64,000 nucleotides of DNA from the NCBI RefSeq assembly GCF_013201685.1, contig NZ_CP053844.1:1736001-1800000 (forward strand). The letters run 5' to 3'. The notes beneath the pieces are model-generated. The model was not told where the DNA came from and made no database searches. It saw only the letters and a list, made by a program, of their open reading frames with translations. The first letter of the stretch is position 1; every line of letters begins with the position of its first letter. The translations under genes were made by a program, and so were the position numbers. The stretch comes from Campylobacter geochelonis (lineage in GTDB: Bacteria; Campylobacterota; Campylobacteria; Campylobacterales; Campylobacteraceae). Positions 19,656 through 29,807 of this stretch are shown here, one piece after another.

Positions 19656-20753
19656 TTAATTTGCCTTTAAATTTTGCATCAAAAACTCTTTAGAAAATTC
19701 TCGTCTTTCTTTTAGAATTTCATTTACTCTTTGCCAATTTATAGTATTGTCTAAATTTATATCATCGATAGTTTTTATAATTCTATCTTTTATATCAAAC
19801 ATTTCTAAAAGCGAGTAAAACCTCTGATTTCCACGATTTTCATTTATAAAAACAAAAAATGGTTTATTAAAAATGATAGAAAAAACGCACCCGTGAAATG
19901 AATCTGTGATTATCATTTTTGCCCTACTAAACGCTCTAACCCATTCATAAACACTAACCTTATTTCCGTTTAAATCATCATCAATTGCATAAATTTCTGT
20001 AGCTAGGTTTTTGGAACATTTTTCAATTATCTCATCTTTTTCTTTATTTTTATCCAAAATATAGGTCAAAATTTTATCATCAGCCAAGCTTTTGCCAAAT
20101 TTTATAAGGATATCAAACTCTGATTTATCCACAAGCAACGTTGGATCTAGCACATGAACTGCGTTTTGTTTAAAAACATCATTACAAATCTTAACTCCAT
20201 TTTTTTCTCTAACAGAAATAGCTTTGAATTTAGCCAAATTTTGTATGTGTCTTTCTAAATTTTTAACTCCACCGGCAAATTCTTCACCTCCAAAGCTTGC
20301 AGCATAAGCGATTTTTATTACATCATCATTTAAAAATCCAAGCGAAAAATCCTCACTAAAACCGACAAAATATGATGGTCTAAAAACCTGGTCACTCCCC
20401 AAAACACAAGCGTCAAACTGCTTTATTTTAAAAAATTTTAAAAGCTCTTTTGAAGTTGTTATTTTTTTTGTTTTTGGATTTATCTCATTTTTAATAAATT
20501 CTTTACAATCTTTGTGATGTTTGTATGCTGTAAAATTTATATTTTGATATTTTTTCATAAAAAATAGCAAATATTTTGCTATCAAAAATTTAAGATAGTT
20601 TTTAGATAATTTTTTAGTAGAGTTTTCAATACTTATATTTATCAAAATCGTTTCAAATCCAAGATTTTTCAGCGCCTTATTAAGGGCATATGCTTGCAAA
20701 ATTCCACCATAATTATTTACAAGAGGAAGGGTAAAAATTCCAACTTTCATCAT
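19656..20753 (-). CDS. Polysaccharide pyruvyl transferase family protein
   Basis: Members of this family (PF04230) put a ketal-linked pyruvate from phosphoenolpyruvate on a sugar. The 365-residue protein has the family order NNYGGILQAYAL near 13-24, VLGSDQVF, AYAASFGGE, ISVREKNG, LDPTLL and MIITDSFHGCVF near the C-terminal third. It sits in the middle of the pgl genes, 3 nt from pglI and 8 nt from an FrhB-like gene with which this family is often paired in capsule and exopolysaccharide loci. C. jejuni pgl has no such gene. Acceptor sugar is unknown, and some family members act in other ways. Confidence 0.88.
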   Translation of the reverse strand: MMKVGIFTLPLVNNYGGILQAYALNKALKNLGFETILINISIENSTKKLSKNYLKFLIAKYLLFFMKKYQNINFTAYKHHKDCKEFIKNEINPKTKKITTSKELLKFFKIKQFDACVLGSDQVFRPSYFVGFSEDFSLGFLNDDVIKIAYAASFGGEEFAGGVKNLERHIQNLAKFKAISVREKNGVKICNDVFKQNAVHVLDPTLLVDKSEFDILIKFGKSLADDKILTYILDKNKEKDEIIEKCSKNLATEIYAIDDDLNGNKVSVYEWVRAFSRAKMIITDSFHGCVFSIIFNKPFFVFINENRGNQRFYSLLEMFDIKDRIIKTIDDINLDNTINWQRVNEILKERREFSKEFLMQNLKAN

Positions 20754-20761
20754 TTTTTCCT

Positions 20762-22048
20762 TTAAAAATACTTTTTAAAAAGATACTTTGCTGTTTCAAA
20801 TTTAGCATCCATTTTAGCAAATTTTTCTATTTTTTTAACTCTTTTTTCTACAAACTCATCACAGTCAAAATGCTCGTTTGAATACTTCTGAATTTCAAGT
20901 TTTAAGGCTAAAATTCGTTTTTTTATAATGTTTTTTGAACCATAATACACAAGTTTTTTATTAGCCATAACTCCAGCTTGTGAGCGCAAAATTAGGCTTT
21001 TGTCTATACTTTTACAAAACTCATCACTGGTTTTAAAAATCTCATCAATGATACTTGAACGCACCAAAACAAGAGAATGCCCACGATAATCAGCGATTTT
21101 ATCTTCAAGCCATGCATCCATCAAAACAACATCTGCACACTTTGCAAATGTATCAATACAATTATTACAAGCAAATGGGGTAAAAGCCCTGCTTGACCAC
21201 CATTTAAAAGCACTTTTATTTCTATCGTCAAAAGCGATTTCATCATCATTTTTGCTAAATTTAAACCCAAATTGCATAGCGTTTTTATCAGCAAATTTAT
21301 ACCTAAAATTCACACTTTTTAACTTAATGTCTTTTTTATCAAAAGCAATACTAGCTAGTTTTTGAGTGAAATTTGCACTTTTATTCTGCCCACAAACAAG
21401 TCCAATAATAAATTTAATTCTATTTTTTATTCTTGCACTTTTTGACATAGCAAGCCTAAGAGCTTTTGCAAAACAAGGAAGCGCAGTAATAGCGTATTTA
21501 AAATCATTTTTTAAAACATAGTCTAAAACTTCTTGTAAATTTAGCGGATAATAGGCTGATGAGCGAGAATTATCATCTAAACTATCAAAAACACCAAACT
21601 CAAATAAAAAATCACTTTCATTAAAACCTTTACTGTTTGACCCACGGCATGATTTAACACAGATGATTTTATCAACTAAATTTTGTTCTAACAGCTTTTT
21701 TAAAACATAGCTTCCTGCTCCACCTGATGCTGATTTTAGGCGTTCTTTTTCATCTTTGTTATAAAACTCATATCCGTTTAAGAAATAGCCTAAGTCTTCA
21801 TCAAATTTGATATTTGCTGTGTTTTGATAAAGCTTTTTAGTCAATTCGTTTTCTTCAAGTTCTTTATCATAAAACGGACAAACTTTTAAGCAAATATCAC
21901 AGCCTTTTATACAACCTTCGCTTAATATAGGAGTGAAATTTGCAAAGCTTGAAAGCTTCATATCTAGCACATTTGCAGGACAAAGTGGTGCGCAAACTCC
22001 ACATCCAATACAGCGATTTTGTTTTACAACTTCTTTAATAACATTCAT
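20762..22048 (-). CDS. FrhB-like iron-sulfur protein of polysaccharide loci
   Basis: A 428-residue protein with two N-terminal 4Fe-4S motifs, CIGCGVCAPLCP at about residues 13-24 and CDICLKVCP at about 50-58, followed by the FrhB N- and C-terminal domains (SASGGAGSYVLKKLL, ALPCFAKALRLAM, GLVCGQNKS, CNNCIDTFAKCADVVLMDAW). Databases name such proteins F420 hydrogenase beta subunit, but Campylobacter is not known to make F420, so the name misleads. Paired with pyruvyl transferases in many glycan loci, probably acting on a nucleotide sugar or glycan by flavin and iron-sulfur chemistry. Overlaps the flippase gene by 4 nt. Confidence 0.87.
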   Translation of the reverse strand: MNVIKEVVKQNRCIGCGVCAPLCPANVLDMKLSSFANFTPILSEGCIKGCDICLKVCPFYDKELEENELTKKLYQNTANIKFDEDLGYFLNGYEFYNKDEKERLKSASGGAGSYVLKKLLEQNLVDKIICVKSCRGSNSKGFNESDFLFEFGVFDSLDDNSRSSAYYPLNLQEVLDYVLKNDFKYAITALPCFAKALRLAMSKSARIKNRIKFIIGLVCGQNKSANFTQKLASIAFDKKDIKLKSVNFRYKFADKNAMQFGFKFSKNDDEIAFDDRNKSAFKWWSSRAFTPFACNNCIDTFAKCADVVLMDAWLEDKIADYRGHSLVLVRSSIIDEIFKTSDEFCKSIDKSLILRSQAGVMANKKLVYYGSKNIIKKRILALKLEIQKYSNEHFDCDEFVEKRVKKIEKFAKMDAKFETAKYLFKKYF

Positions 22049-23580
22049 ATTTTTATCCTAAATTTAGTCAAAAGTGAGTTTAATATCGCTTTTTCATACT
22101 CGTTCATCACAAATTTAACTGCTATAAAAATATAAATCAATATGTAAATTCCACCATTTACTATCAAAAACCAAATTCCACTAAATCTAATATAATGCAT
22201 AAAAATCAAAATCAAACCGACATATAAGACAAATACAAAGCTCATTTTAGCGATACTTTTCCAAAACCTAATCATATCAAGCCCAACCTTGAAATGATAG
22301 TAAAAGTTCATTATAAAGATATTTAACACAACTAACGCAAACGCCGTTCCTATTGCACTTCCGACACCTCCGTATAGTTTAGCAAGTGGAATTGAGATAG
22401 CGATATTAACTAATGTCATAAAAAATGCCGCAATGGCACGAAACTTAAACATATTTTTGGCTTGAAGTATACTGATACCCAAATTTTGTATAAGTGGAAT
22501 ACAAACTGGAACAACCAAAATAAGCGTTATATAATAACTTATCTCATACTCAGCTCCAGCCCACAGCACAATAAATTCTCGCCCAAAAAGCACGATTAAA
22601 GAGCCGATTAAAAAAATTATATAATACTGCAACCTACCAACCTTAATCAACTCGTTTGTAAGTTCGGTATTTGTGCTATTTGACGATACCATTTTAGCCA
22701 TTTTTGGAAGCATTACACCGCTGATCGTAACCGAGAGCGTTATAAACATATTATTAATTATCAAAGCAACCGAATACATTGAAACTGCCACACTTGAAGC
22801 TACAACACCAAGAATAAAGTTATCAACATTCCAATTAACTTGATCAACTATCATACCAAGAAAGATAAAAAACGAATAGGAAAAAACCTCTTTCAAAACA
22901 CTTTTATCGAAGTTTTTAGGGCTAACTTGCGGGTTGATAACTCGTTTACAGTAGATAAAATCCGCTAACAAACAAGCTAAATTTATAAGCGTTACAACTA
23001 CAACCATAGTTATAGCCTTATGTCCTAAAAGAAGCATTGGAACCATTAAAATAGGCATCAAAGCCGTGCGAAAAATACTAATAAGTTTTATAAAAATAAA
23101 ATTCTCATAAGCACTCAAAATAGATGAATATATACTAAAAGGAAAACTTATAGCTAAATTTAGAGTCAAAAGTGCAAACATTATCCGCATTTTTGCTATC
23201 TCCTCTGTACTCATAGAAGAGCTAAAAATCGCATCTGCAAACACTACAAACAAAGCTCCAGCAATAAGTACAATAATACTCATTACAAGATATATACTAA
23301 AAATAGTTCCATGAAGTTTTTTTTCATCATCTTTGCGATTTTGTGTGATATATTTTGAAGTAAAAACAATAATAGCATTACCAAATCCAAGATCAAGTAT
23401 TGCTAAATACCCTATCACACTCGCTGCTAGTGAATAAATACCAAACTCGCTTTGACCTAGCATTCTAAGCATAAAAGGAGTATAAACAAAAGCTAAAAAT
23501 GTGCCTAAAAAAATATTTGCGTATGATAGCAAAACCCCTGCTCTTCGTTGTTTGTCAGGGGTTAAGATAAAAAAACTCAT
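22045..23580 (-). CDS. Wzx-type polysaccharide flippase
   Basis: A 511-residue polytopic membrane protein (about 14 TM segments by eye) of the MATE-like oligosaccharide flippase family, with the family start GVLLSYANIFLGTFLAFVYTPF... and GQSEFGIYSLA after it. It should carry the lipid-linked glycan across the inner membrane. In C. jejuni this is done by the ABC transporter PglK; I find no PglK-like gene anywhere in this locus. Upstream of the ATG no strong ribosome site is visible. Transport of the N-glycan by this protein is inferred from location. Confidence 0.88.
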   Translation of the reverse strand: MSFFILTPDKQRRAGVLLSYANIFLGTFLAFVYTPFMLRMLGQSEFGIYSLAASVIGYLAILDLGFGNAIIVFTSKYITQNRKDDEKKLHGTIFSIYLVMSIIVLIAGALFVVFADAIFSSSMSTEEIAKMRIMFALLTLNLAISFPFSIYSSILSAYENFIFIKLISIFRTALMPILMVPMLLLGHKAITMVVVVTLINLACLLADFIYCKRVINPQVSPKNFDKSVLKEVFSYSFFIFLGMIVDQVNWNVDNFILGVVASSVAVSMYSVALIINNMFITLSVTISGVMLPKMAKMVSSNSTNTELTNELIKVGRLQYYIIFLIGSLIVLFGREFIVLWAGAEYEISYYITLILVVPVCIPLIQNLGISILQAKNMFKFRAIAAFFMTLVNIAISIPLAKLYGGVGSAIGTAFALVVLNIFIMNFYYHFKVGLDMIRFWKSIAKMSFVFVLYVGLILIFMHYIRFSGIWFLIVNGGIYILIYIFIAVKFVMNEYEKAILNSLLTKFRIKI

Positions 23581-23602
23581 AAATTTGGCTTAAATTTAGG
23601 TG

Positions 23603-24106
23603 TTATGGTTTAGCCAAAGAGCTATTTGAATCAGTTTGCAGTTTTTTAGCTTCATCATCAACCACATCTACAAACTTCTCATCTACGAGTTTATAGACTT
23701 TATAGCGTATTTTCACATCTTTTGGAGTGTAGATTATAAGCGGTAAAGCGCTGTTATAATAAGTGCTGATTTTTGGTTCAAATTTAATAAATTTAGCCTC
23801 TTTTTTTGTGTCCCCGCACGCCATCAAAGTTCCAGCCATATCGGCTTTGGCGCTAAATTTATAGTAAACGTATCCATATCCATCTAAGTTTTTTTGCTCT
23901 AGCTTTCCACCGATAAAAAAGTGATGATTACAATCAACCTCTACGATTTTACCAAACTCAACTTCAACCTTGTAGTTCTGCTCGTTTTTAAGGGGTTTAA
24001 GAGTTAGAGTTTGCAAGCTTTCGCCATCTTTTGGCTTTGGAAAAACTGAAGTATCAAAAGCAAAAACAAGTCCAAAAAACAGCATCAAAACAGTCAAAAA
24101 TTTCAT
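23603..24106 (-). CDS. eco: Ecotin, periplasmic serine protease inhibitor
   Basis: Ecotins are dimeric inhibitors that block trypsin-fold proteases, protecting cells from host neutrophil or digestive enzymes. The 167-residue protein has a signal peptide (about 1-16), conserved PKPKDGE, the disulfide pair Cys59 and Cys97, GGKLEQKNLDGYGYVYY, and the reactive loop AGTLMACGD. The P1 position (Met84 in the E. coli protein) is Leu94 here. The C-terminal tail, beyond the family's usual end, carries D159-S-N161-S-S163, a perfect PglB acceptor site. It lies between the flippase and gne, so it is made with the machinery that probably glycosylates it. Confidence 0.92.
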   Translation of the reverse strand: MKFLTVLMLFFGLVFAFDTSVFPKPKDGESLQTLTLKPLKNEQNYKVEVEFGKIVEVDCNHHFFIGGKLEQKNLDGYGYVYYKFSAKADMAGTLMACGDTKKEAKFIKFEPKISTYYNSALPLIIYTPKDVKIRYKVYKLVDEKFVDVVDDEAKKLQTDSNSSLAKP

Positions 24107-24124
24107 CTTAAACTCCTTATAAAT

Positions 24125-25114
24125 TTATGCTTTATTTTCCCACTCTAGCGCCGATTTTATGATAACTTTTAAATCATCATTTACCGGTTTCCAATCAGTC
24201 AAGCTTCTAAGACGGTCTGAATTTGCTATCAAACACGCTGGATCGCCATCTCTTCTAGGAGCCATTTCGACTTTAAAGTCCACGCCGCTAACCTCTTTTG
24301 CAGCCTCAATAACCTCTTTTACAGAATATCCCGTGCCATATCCTACATTAAAGATATTACTATCGTTATCTTTTAAGTATCTAAGAGCCGATAAATGCGC
24401 GTTTGCAAGATCTTCTATGTGGATGTAGTCTCTTATGCAAGTTCCATCTTTTGTATCATAATCATCGCCGAAAATCGACATTTTATCGCGTTTGCCAAGT
24501 ATGGTTTGAGTAGCGACTTTGATTAGGTGTGTTGCATTTGGATAGTTTTGTCCTAAAAGCCCATCTAAGCTAGCTCCAGCTACGTTAAAATACCTTAAAA
24601 TGGCATATTTAAAATTTCTATTTGCCGCAGCTGTATCTTTTAAAACCCACTCAGTCATAAGCTTGCTTCTGCCATATGCGTTTATTGGGTTTTGAGATGT
24701 GCTTTCGCTAACTTGCGCCTCATCTGGCTCGCCATAAGTTGCCGCAGTTGAACTAAATACAAAGTTTTTAACGCCGTATTTGTTACATAAGGTTATTAAA
24801 TTTATAGCATTGCTTGTGTTATTTAAGTAGTATTTTAGCGGTTTTTGCGTACTTTCAAAAACTTCGATGAATGCTGCAAAGTGAATAATCGCATCAAATT
24901 TATGAGTCTTAAAAATCTCATCAAGCCTAGCAACATCTTCTAAACTAGTCTCTATAAACTCAAACTCCCCAACGCTTCTTAGCGCTTCTATGGCTTTTTG
25001 CGAGCCTTTACAAAGGTTATCTATGATAGTTAGCTCGTGTTTGTTCTCTTCTAAAAGCGCCTTGGCGACGTGACTGCCGATATATCCAGCTCCACCAGTT
25101 ATAAGAATTTTCAT
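24125..25114 (-). CDS. gne: UDP-GlcNAc/Glc 4-epimerase, first gene of the pgl locus
   Basis: Supplies UDP-GalNAc (and UDP-Gal) for the GalNAc transferases. The 329-residue extended SDR protein has GGAGYIGSHVAKAL at its N-terminus for NAD, the catalytic Ser region FSSTAATYG and the Tyr-Lys pair in AYGRSKLMTEW. C. jejuni Gne acts on both GlcNAc and Glc; I assume the same. This is the first gene of the minus-strand cluster, with AAGGAG before the ATG and a good -10 box further up. Confidence 0.92.
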   Translation of the reverse strand: MKILITGGAGYIGSHVAKALLEENKHELTIIDNLCKGSQKAIEALRSVGEFEFIETSLEDVARLDEIFKTHKFDAIIHFAAFIEVFESTQKPLKYYLNNTSNAINLITLCNKYGVKNFVFSSTAATYGEPDEAQVSESTSQNPINAYGRSKLMTEWVLKDTAAANRNFKYAILRYFNVAGASLDGLLGQNYPNATHLIKVATQTILGKRDKMSIFGDDYDTKDGTCIRDYIHIEDLANAHLSALRYLKDNDSNIFNVGYGTGYSVKEVIEAAKEVSGVDFKVEMAPRRDGDPACLIANSDRLRSLTDWKPVNDDLKVIIKSALEWENKA

Positions 25115-25127
25115 ATTTTCTCCTTAA

Positions 25128-25160
25128 ATTGTTGTGATTATACCTAAAAAAGGTATTAAT
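25128..25160 (-). promoter_or_regulatory. Sigma-70-type promoter for the pgl locus (-10 TATAAT)
   Basis: The minus strand reads TTTTTTAGGTATAATCAC upstream of gne, with TATAAT at 25137-25142 and an AT-rich stretch behind it. Campylobacter housekeeping promoters usually show this -10 box with little -35. The distance to the gne ATG (about 20-25 nt from the expected start site) fits. It probably drives most of the pgl genes. Confidence 0.6.
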
Positions 25161-25411
25161 TTAGCCTTCAAGCCTCATAAGCTATGCTTTTTTGCTTTGA
25201 ATTTTAAAAAACAAAACTCTTTTTATCTAGCTACTTACGCGCGAACAAACCCCGCTAAAAAGCCATATTAAGCTCTGTTTATAAATTTATTATCATTTTG
25301 TATCTAAAAACCCAGCAACTAAACGACAAAGCCGTTTTTACTCGTTAGAAATTTTCAAACTTTTTAACGTTAAAATAAAATACAAATTTATCCCTAACGC
25401 GCTATTTTAAG

Positions 25412-26227
25412 CTAAATTTCATCTCTAAAACGCATAAAAACTGGAAATCGCGGTTTGTTATTTTTAGTTAAATTTTGATATTTATATGTTATTATAGAGC
25501 CGATTTTAGGGGGATTTGCACGCATTTTATCGCTAAAGCCAGAACCTAGCCTAAACTCAACTCCACTTTTTTCATCAAGACATAAAACTGAGCCCATTTT
25601 ATCTTTAAATTTTCCTTTTCCAGCGATGATTTTTAGCACTTTGCACTCACTATCGTGAAATTTTTTAACCTTTAAAATTTTATCGCTTCGACCACTTTTA
25701 TACTCAGCTTTTGGATCTCTAACGACTGCGCCCTCGCCACCATTTTTTAAAATTTCATCTAAAAATTGATTTAAATGCTCTGTGTTTTTTACTGGAATTT
25801 GCTCTATTATCACGATATTTTTGTTTGGATTTTTATCTAAAAATTTCTTTAAAACCGCTAATCTTTGGGTTAAATTTCCATTTTCATCAGGAACGTCAAA
25901 TATCATAAATTTAACCCCACTCCACTCATCGCTTGGTTTTTTATCAGCAACTATAGAAAAAACTCTTTCAAACTCCCCACGTTTAGTAAAAAGCTCTCCA
26001 TCGATTTTAAACGGTGGAAAATTTTCTTTCCATTTAGCTGGAGCATAAATTTCGTTGCCATTTCTACTTTTTAAACTCTTACCATCCCAAATCGCCCTAA
26101 CGCCGTCGTATTTCTCGCTCATCACCCAGCCACTTAGATTTTCATCGCCTCTAAACTCGTTTAAAAGCATAACATCTTTAGCAAAAACAATGCTAAAAAG
26201 CAGCAAAAACAGGGCTAAAACTCTCAA
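25412..26227 (-). CDS. ligE: ATP-dependent DNA ligase, periplasmic LigE type
   Basis: Small ATP-dependent ligase that seals nicks by an adenylyl-lysine. The 271-residue protein begins with a signal peptide (to about residue 16), then has motif I EKYDGVRA with the nucleophile Lys39, KIDGELF, FDVPDE, EGAVVRDP and an OB-domain end. The signal peptide and minimal size fit the LigE class, found in Campylobacter, Neisseria and others and thought to act on DNA in the periplasm, perhaps during uptake. A PolB-like exonuclease gene lies just upstream in the same direction. Confidence 0.9.
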   Translation of the reverse strand: MRVLALFLLLFSIVFAKDVMLLNEFRGDENLSGWVMSEKYDGVRAIWDGKSLKSRNGNEIYAPAKWKENFPPFKIDGELFTKRGEFERVFSIVADKKPSDEWSGVKFMIFDVPDENGNLTQRLAVLKKFLDKNPNKNIVIIEQIPVKNTEHLNQFLDEILKNGGEGAVVRDPKAEYKSGRSDKILKVKKFHDSECKVLKIIAGKGKFKDKMGSVLCLDEKSGVEFRLGSGFSDKMRANPPKIGSIITYKYQNLTKNNKPRFPVFMRFRDEI

Positions 26228-26245
26228 ATTCTATCCTTATGCAAA

Positions 26246-27100
26246 CTAGACTCTTTTTAACTCATCTTTTATAAATTGCGTAAAAATCGGCGTATAACTC
26301 ATACCAAATCTCTCTTTTAGCAGATACTCACTCATCGCGTCCAAATAACTTGCATAATCTTCAAGAGTCAAATTTCCGCGCAAAAGCTCGTATTTTAGGA
26401 AAAGCCAGTATGTATTTAGCGTATCACTTTGACAATACTCATCGATTTTATCTTGCTTTTTATCATAAAAAAGCTCTAAAACCTGCGAGCCTTCGACTTC
26501 GTATTTACCAGGTAGATTTAGCGCACAACAAAGATTATCAAGCTTTAGTCCAGAAACAGCTCTAAATTCGCTAATATGATCTAATAAATCAAGGTGAAAG
26601 CGCCCATCATAGCGACTTCTGTAATTTTCCCACTTGTTTTTGTTAAATTCGCGGTTTTCTACTTCAAAGTATGCAGGCGCACTTATATTATACCTCATCG
26701 CCCTAACCATAAGCATCGGAAGGTCAAATCCACGTCCATTAAAGCTGATTAGGCGTGGTTGATGGGAATTTATAAATTTTAAAAATTTAGTTATGATTTG
26801 CTCTTCATTTTCCCCCTCAATCGTATTTACACGCAAAAATTTACCAAATTTATCCGCCATAACCGCACTTATACTAACAACTTGATGGAAGCAAACTGGT
26901 AAAAAATCACTTCCATTTTTCTCTTTAAAAACTTCCATAGCTTTATAGCTTAGCTTTTTGTGATTTAGCACCTTTTCTTCGCTTGTATCACTAGACTCAT
27001 AACAACTATCAACAACCTCTTTTTCAAGCACTCTAAGTAGACTTTGCGTATCAGGGACTGTTTCGCAGTCAAAAACGCATATTAGCTCTTGTTTTATCAT
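26246..27100 (-). CDS. Predicted 3'-5' exonuclease, PolB exonuclease-like
   Basis: A 284-residue DnaQ-fold protein with all three exonuclease motifs: FDCETVPD at 10-17 (DxE), ISFNGRGFDLPML (motif II) and DEYCQSDTLNTYWL (motif III, YxxxD). It matches the family described as exonuclease domain of family B polymerases without a polymerase part. No signal peptide, so cytoplasmic. It overlaps the reductase gene by 4 nt. The biological substrate is not known. Confidence 0.85.
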   Translation of the reverse strand: MIKQELICVFDCETVPDTQSLLRVLEKEVVDSCYESSDTSEEKVLNHKKLSYKAMEVFKEKNGSDFLPVCFHQVVSISAVMADKFGKFLRVNTIEGENEEQIITKFLKFINSHQPRLISFNGRGFDLPMLMVRAMRYNISAPAYFEVENREFNKNKWENYRSRYDGRFHLDLLDHISEFRAVSGLKLDNLCCALNLPGKYEVEGSQVLELFYDKKQDKIDEYCQSDTLNTYWLFLKYELLRGNLTLEDYASYLDAMSEYLLKERFGMSYTPIFTQFIKDELKRV

Positions 27101-28122
27101 ACAAACGCCCTTAGATAGGATTTTTCTATAAGCTCGTTTTCTTTAAATTCACTCATCGCATAAAAGGCTAAATTTGGGTTTTTCAAAAGCTCTCTGCCAT
27201 ATGCAACCATATCGCAAACATCTCCTAAAAGTAGCGCTTCTCCTTGAGATGGCGTGGTTATAAGTCCAACTGCAATCACTGGCAAATTTACTACTTTTTT
27301 TATCTCTTTTGCATAATCACACTGATAAAACGGAACAAATTTAGGCACAAGGCTAGGTTTTTCGTGATTTCCGCCAGCACTTACATGGATATATACTCCG
27401 CCAAAATCTTGGATAAGCTTTGCAAGTTTTAAACTATCATCTAAACCAAAACCACCCACTTCCCACTCATCAGCGCTGATTCTAACGCCAAATTCAACGC
27501 CCTCACACCTAAGCCCATCCATCACTTCGCAAAGCAGTTTAACTCTGTTTTCAAAACTCCCACCAAATTCATCTTTTCTTAAATTTGTAAGTGGGCTTAA
27601 AAACTCGTGCAAAAGATATCCATGCGCAGCGTGAAGCTCTACTAAGTCATATCCAGCCGCAACCGCCCTTTTTCCTGCTTGCACAAAAGCCTCTTTTATA
27701 GAAGCGATTTCTTCAAGGCTAAGCTCTAAAGGCTCGCTGTATTTTTCACTAAATTTAATAGCACTTGGAGCAACACAACGCGAGTCATCACACTCACTTT
27801 TTCGCCCTGCATGAGCAAGCTGGACTGCGATTGAAGCTCCAAATTTATGGCACTGTTTTACAAGCTCTTTGTGATACTCTATCTGCTCATCATTCCAAAG
27901 TCCTAAATCATCATTTGTTATCCGCCCTCTAGCTTCAACTGCTGTGGCTTCAACGATGATTAACCCAACTCCACCTAAAGCGCGAGTTGCGTAGTGAAGG
28001 TTGTGAAAACATCTTGGAAAACCGTTGTTGTTTTTAGCTTTATAAGTGCACATTGGAGGCATTACGATGCGATTTTTAACTGTGGTTTTGCCTAGAGTTA
28101 TAGGCGTAAGTATTTTTGACAT
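27097..28122 (-). CDS. NADPH dehydrogenase, YqjM-type old yellow enzyme
   Basis: FMN enzyme that reduces activated C=C bonds. I choose the ATG ending at 28122 (MSKILTPITLGKTTVKNR), since AAAAGGA lies just before it; an in-frame upstream start would add 14 residues without a ribosome site. The resulting 341-residue TIM barrel has MPPMCTYKA, VQLAHAGRKS, DLVELHAAHGYLLHEFLSPL and GLITTPSQGEALL near the C-terminus. The Cys in MCTY is the redox-sensing residue typical of the YqjM class. Physiological substrate unknown. Confidence 0.88.
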   Translation of the reverse strand: MSKILTPITLGKTTVKNRIVMPPMCTYKAKNNNGFPRCFHNLHYATRALGGVGLIIVEATAVEARGRITNDDLGLWNDEQIEYHKELVKQCHKFGASIAVQLAHAGRKSECDDSRCVAPSAIKFSEKYSEPLELSLEEIASIKEAFVQAGKRAVAAGYDLVELHAAHGYLLHEFLSPLTNLRKDEFGGSFENRVKLLCEVMDGLRCEGVEFGVRISADEWEVGGFGLDDSLKLAKLIQDFGGVYIHVSAGGNHEKPSLVPKFVPFYQCDYAKEIKKVVNLPVIAVGLITTPSQGEALLLGDVCDMVAYGRELLKNPNLAFYAMSEFKENELIEKSYLRAFV

Positions 28123-28166
28123 AAGTTTTCCTTTTAAAGGTAGAAATTTGGCTAAGTTAGCCAAAT

Positions 28167-29481
<1,315 letters not shown>

Positions 29482-29485
<4 letters not shown>

Positions 29486-29772
29486 TTATTCTTTAATCTC
29501 TCTAAAACTTCTCTATTTTTTTTCTGATTAATTATATTTTGCATTTTATCTTTAAGTTTTTTAAACTCGTCATCAGACAAAGTATTGTTACTGTTTTCAA
29601 TACTACTATATGTCCTTATTTTTGCTTTTTTTTGTTCATTTGCTGTTTTAAAAATTGCAAGATACAAGGCTTGATACATCTCTGTTTTGAATTTTGTAAT
29701 TTCATCATCATTCATATCTTCTAATGAAATTTCTAATCTCTTCTCACTAAATTCCATATCTTTAATATCCAT
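29482..29772 (-). CDS. Putative antitoxin partner of Doc-like protein (96 aa)
   Basis: A small acidic-to-basic protein read from an ATG at 29772 behind GGGGAT; a TTG 12 nt upstream would add four residues. It overlaps the Doc gene by 4 nt, the geometry of toxin-antitoxin pairs. No Phd or AbrB DNA-binding motif is visible. A helix-rich C-terminus (DDEFKKLKDKMQNIINQKKN) could wrap a partner. No homologue recognised; the antitoxin role rests on position. Confidence 0.6.
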
Positions 29773-29807
29773 TGTTATCCCCAAACCAAATTTATTAAAT
29801 TTAAAAG

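Noticed and set aside
20762-22048. Role as F420 hydrogenase or dehydrogenase beta subunit
   Set aside because: No F420 pathway gene in the window and Campylobacter is not known to make F420. The context is glycan synthesis.
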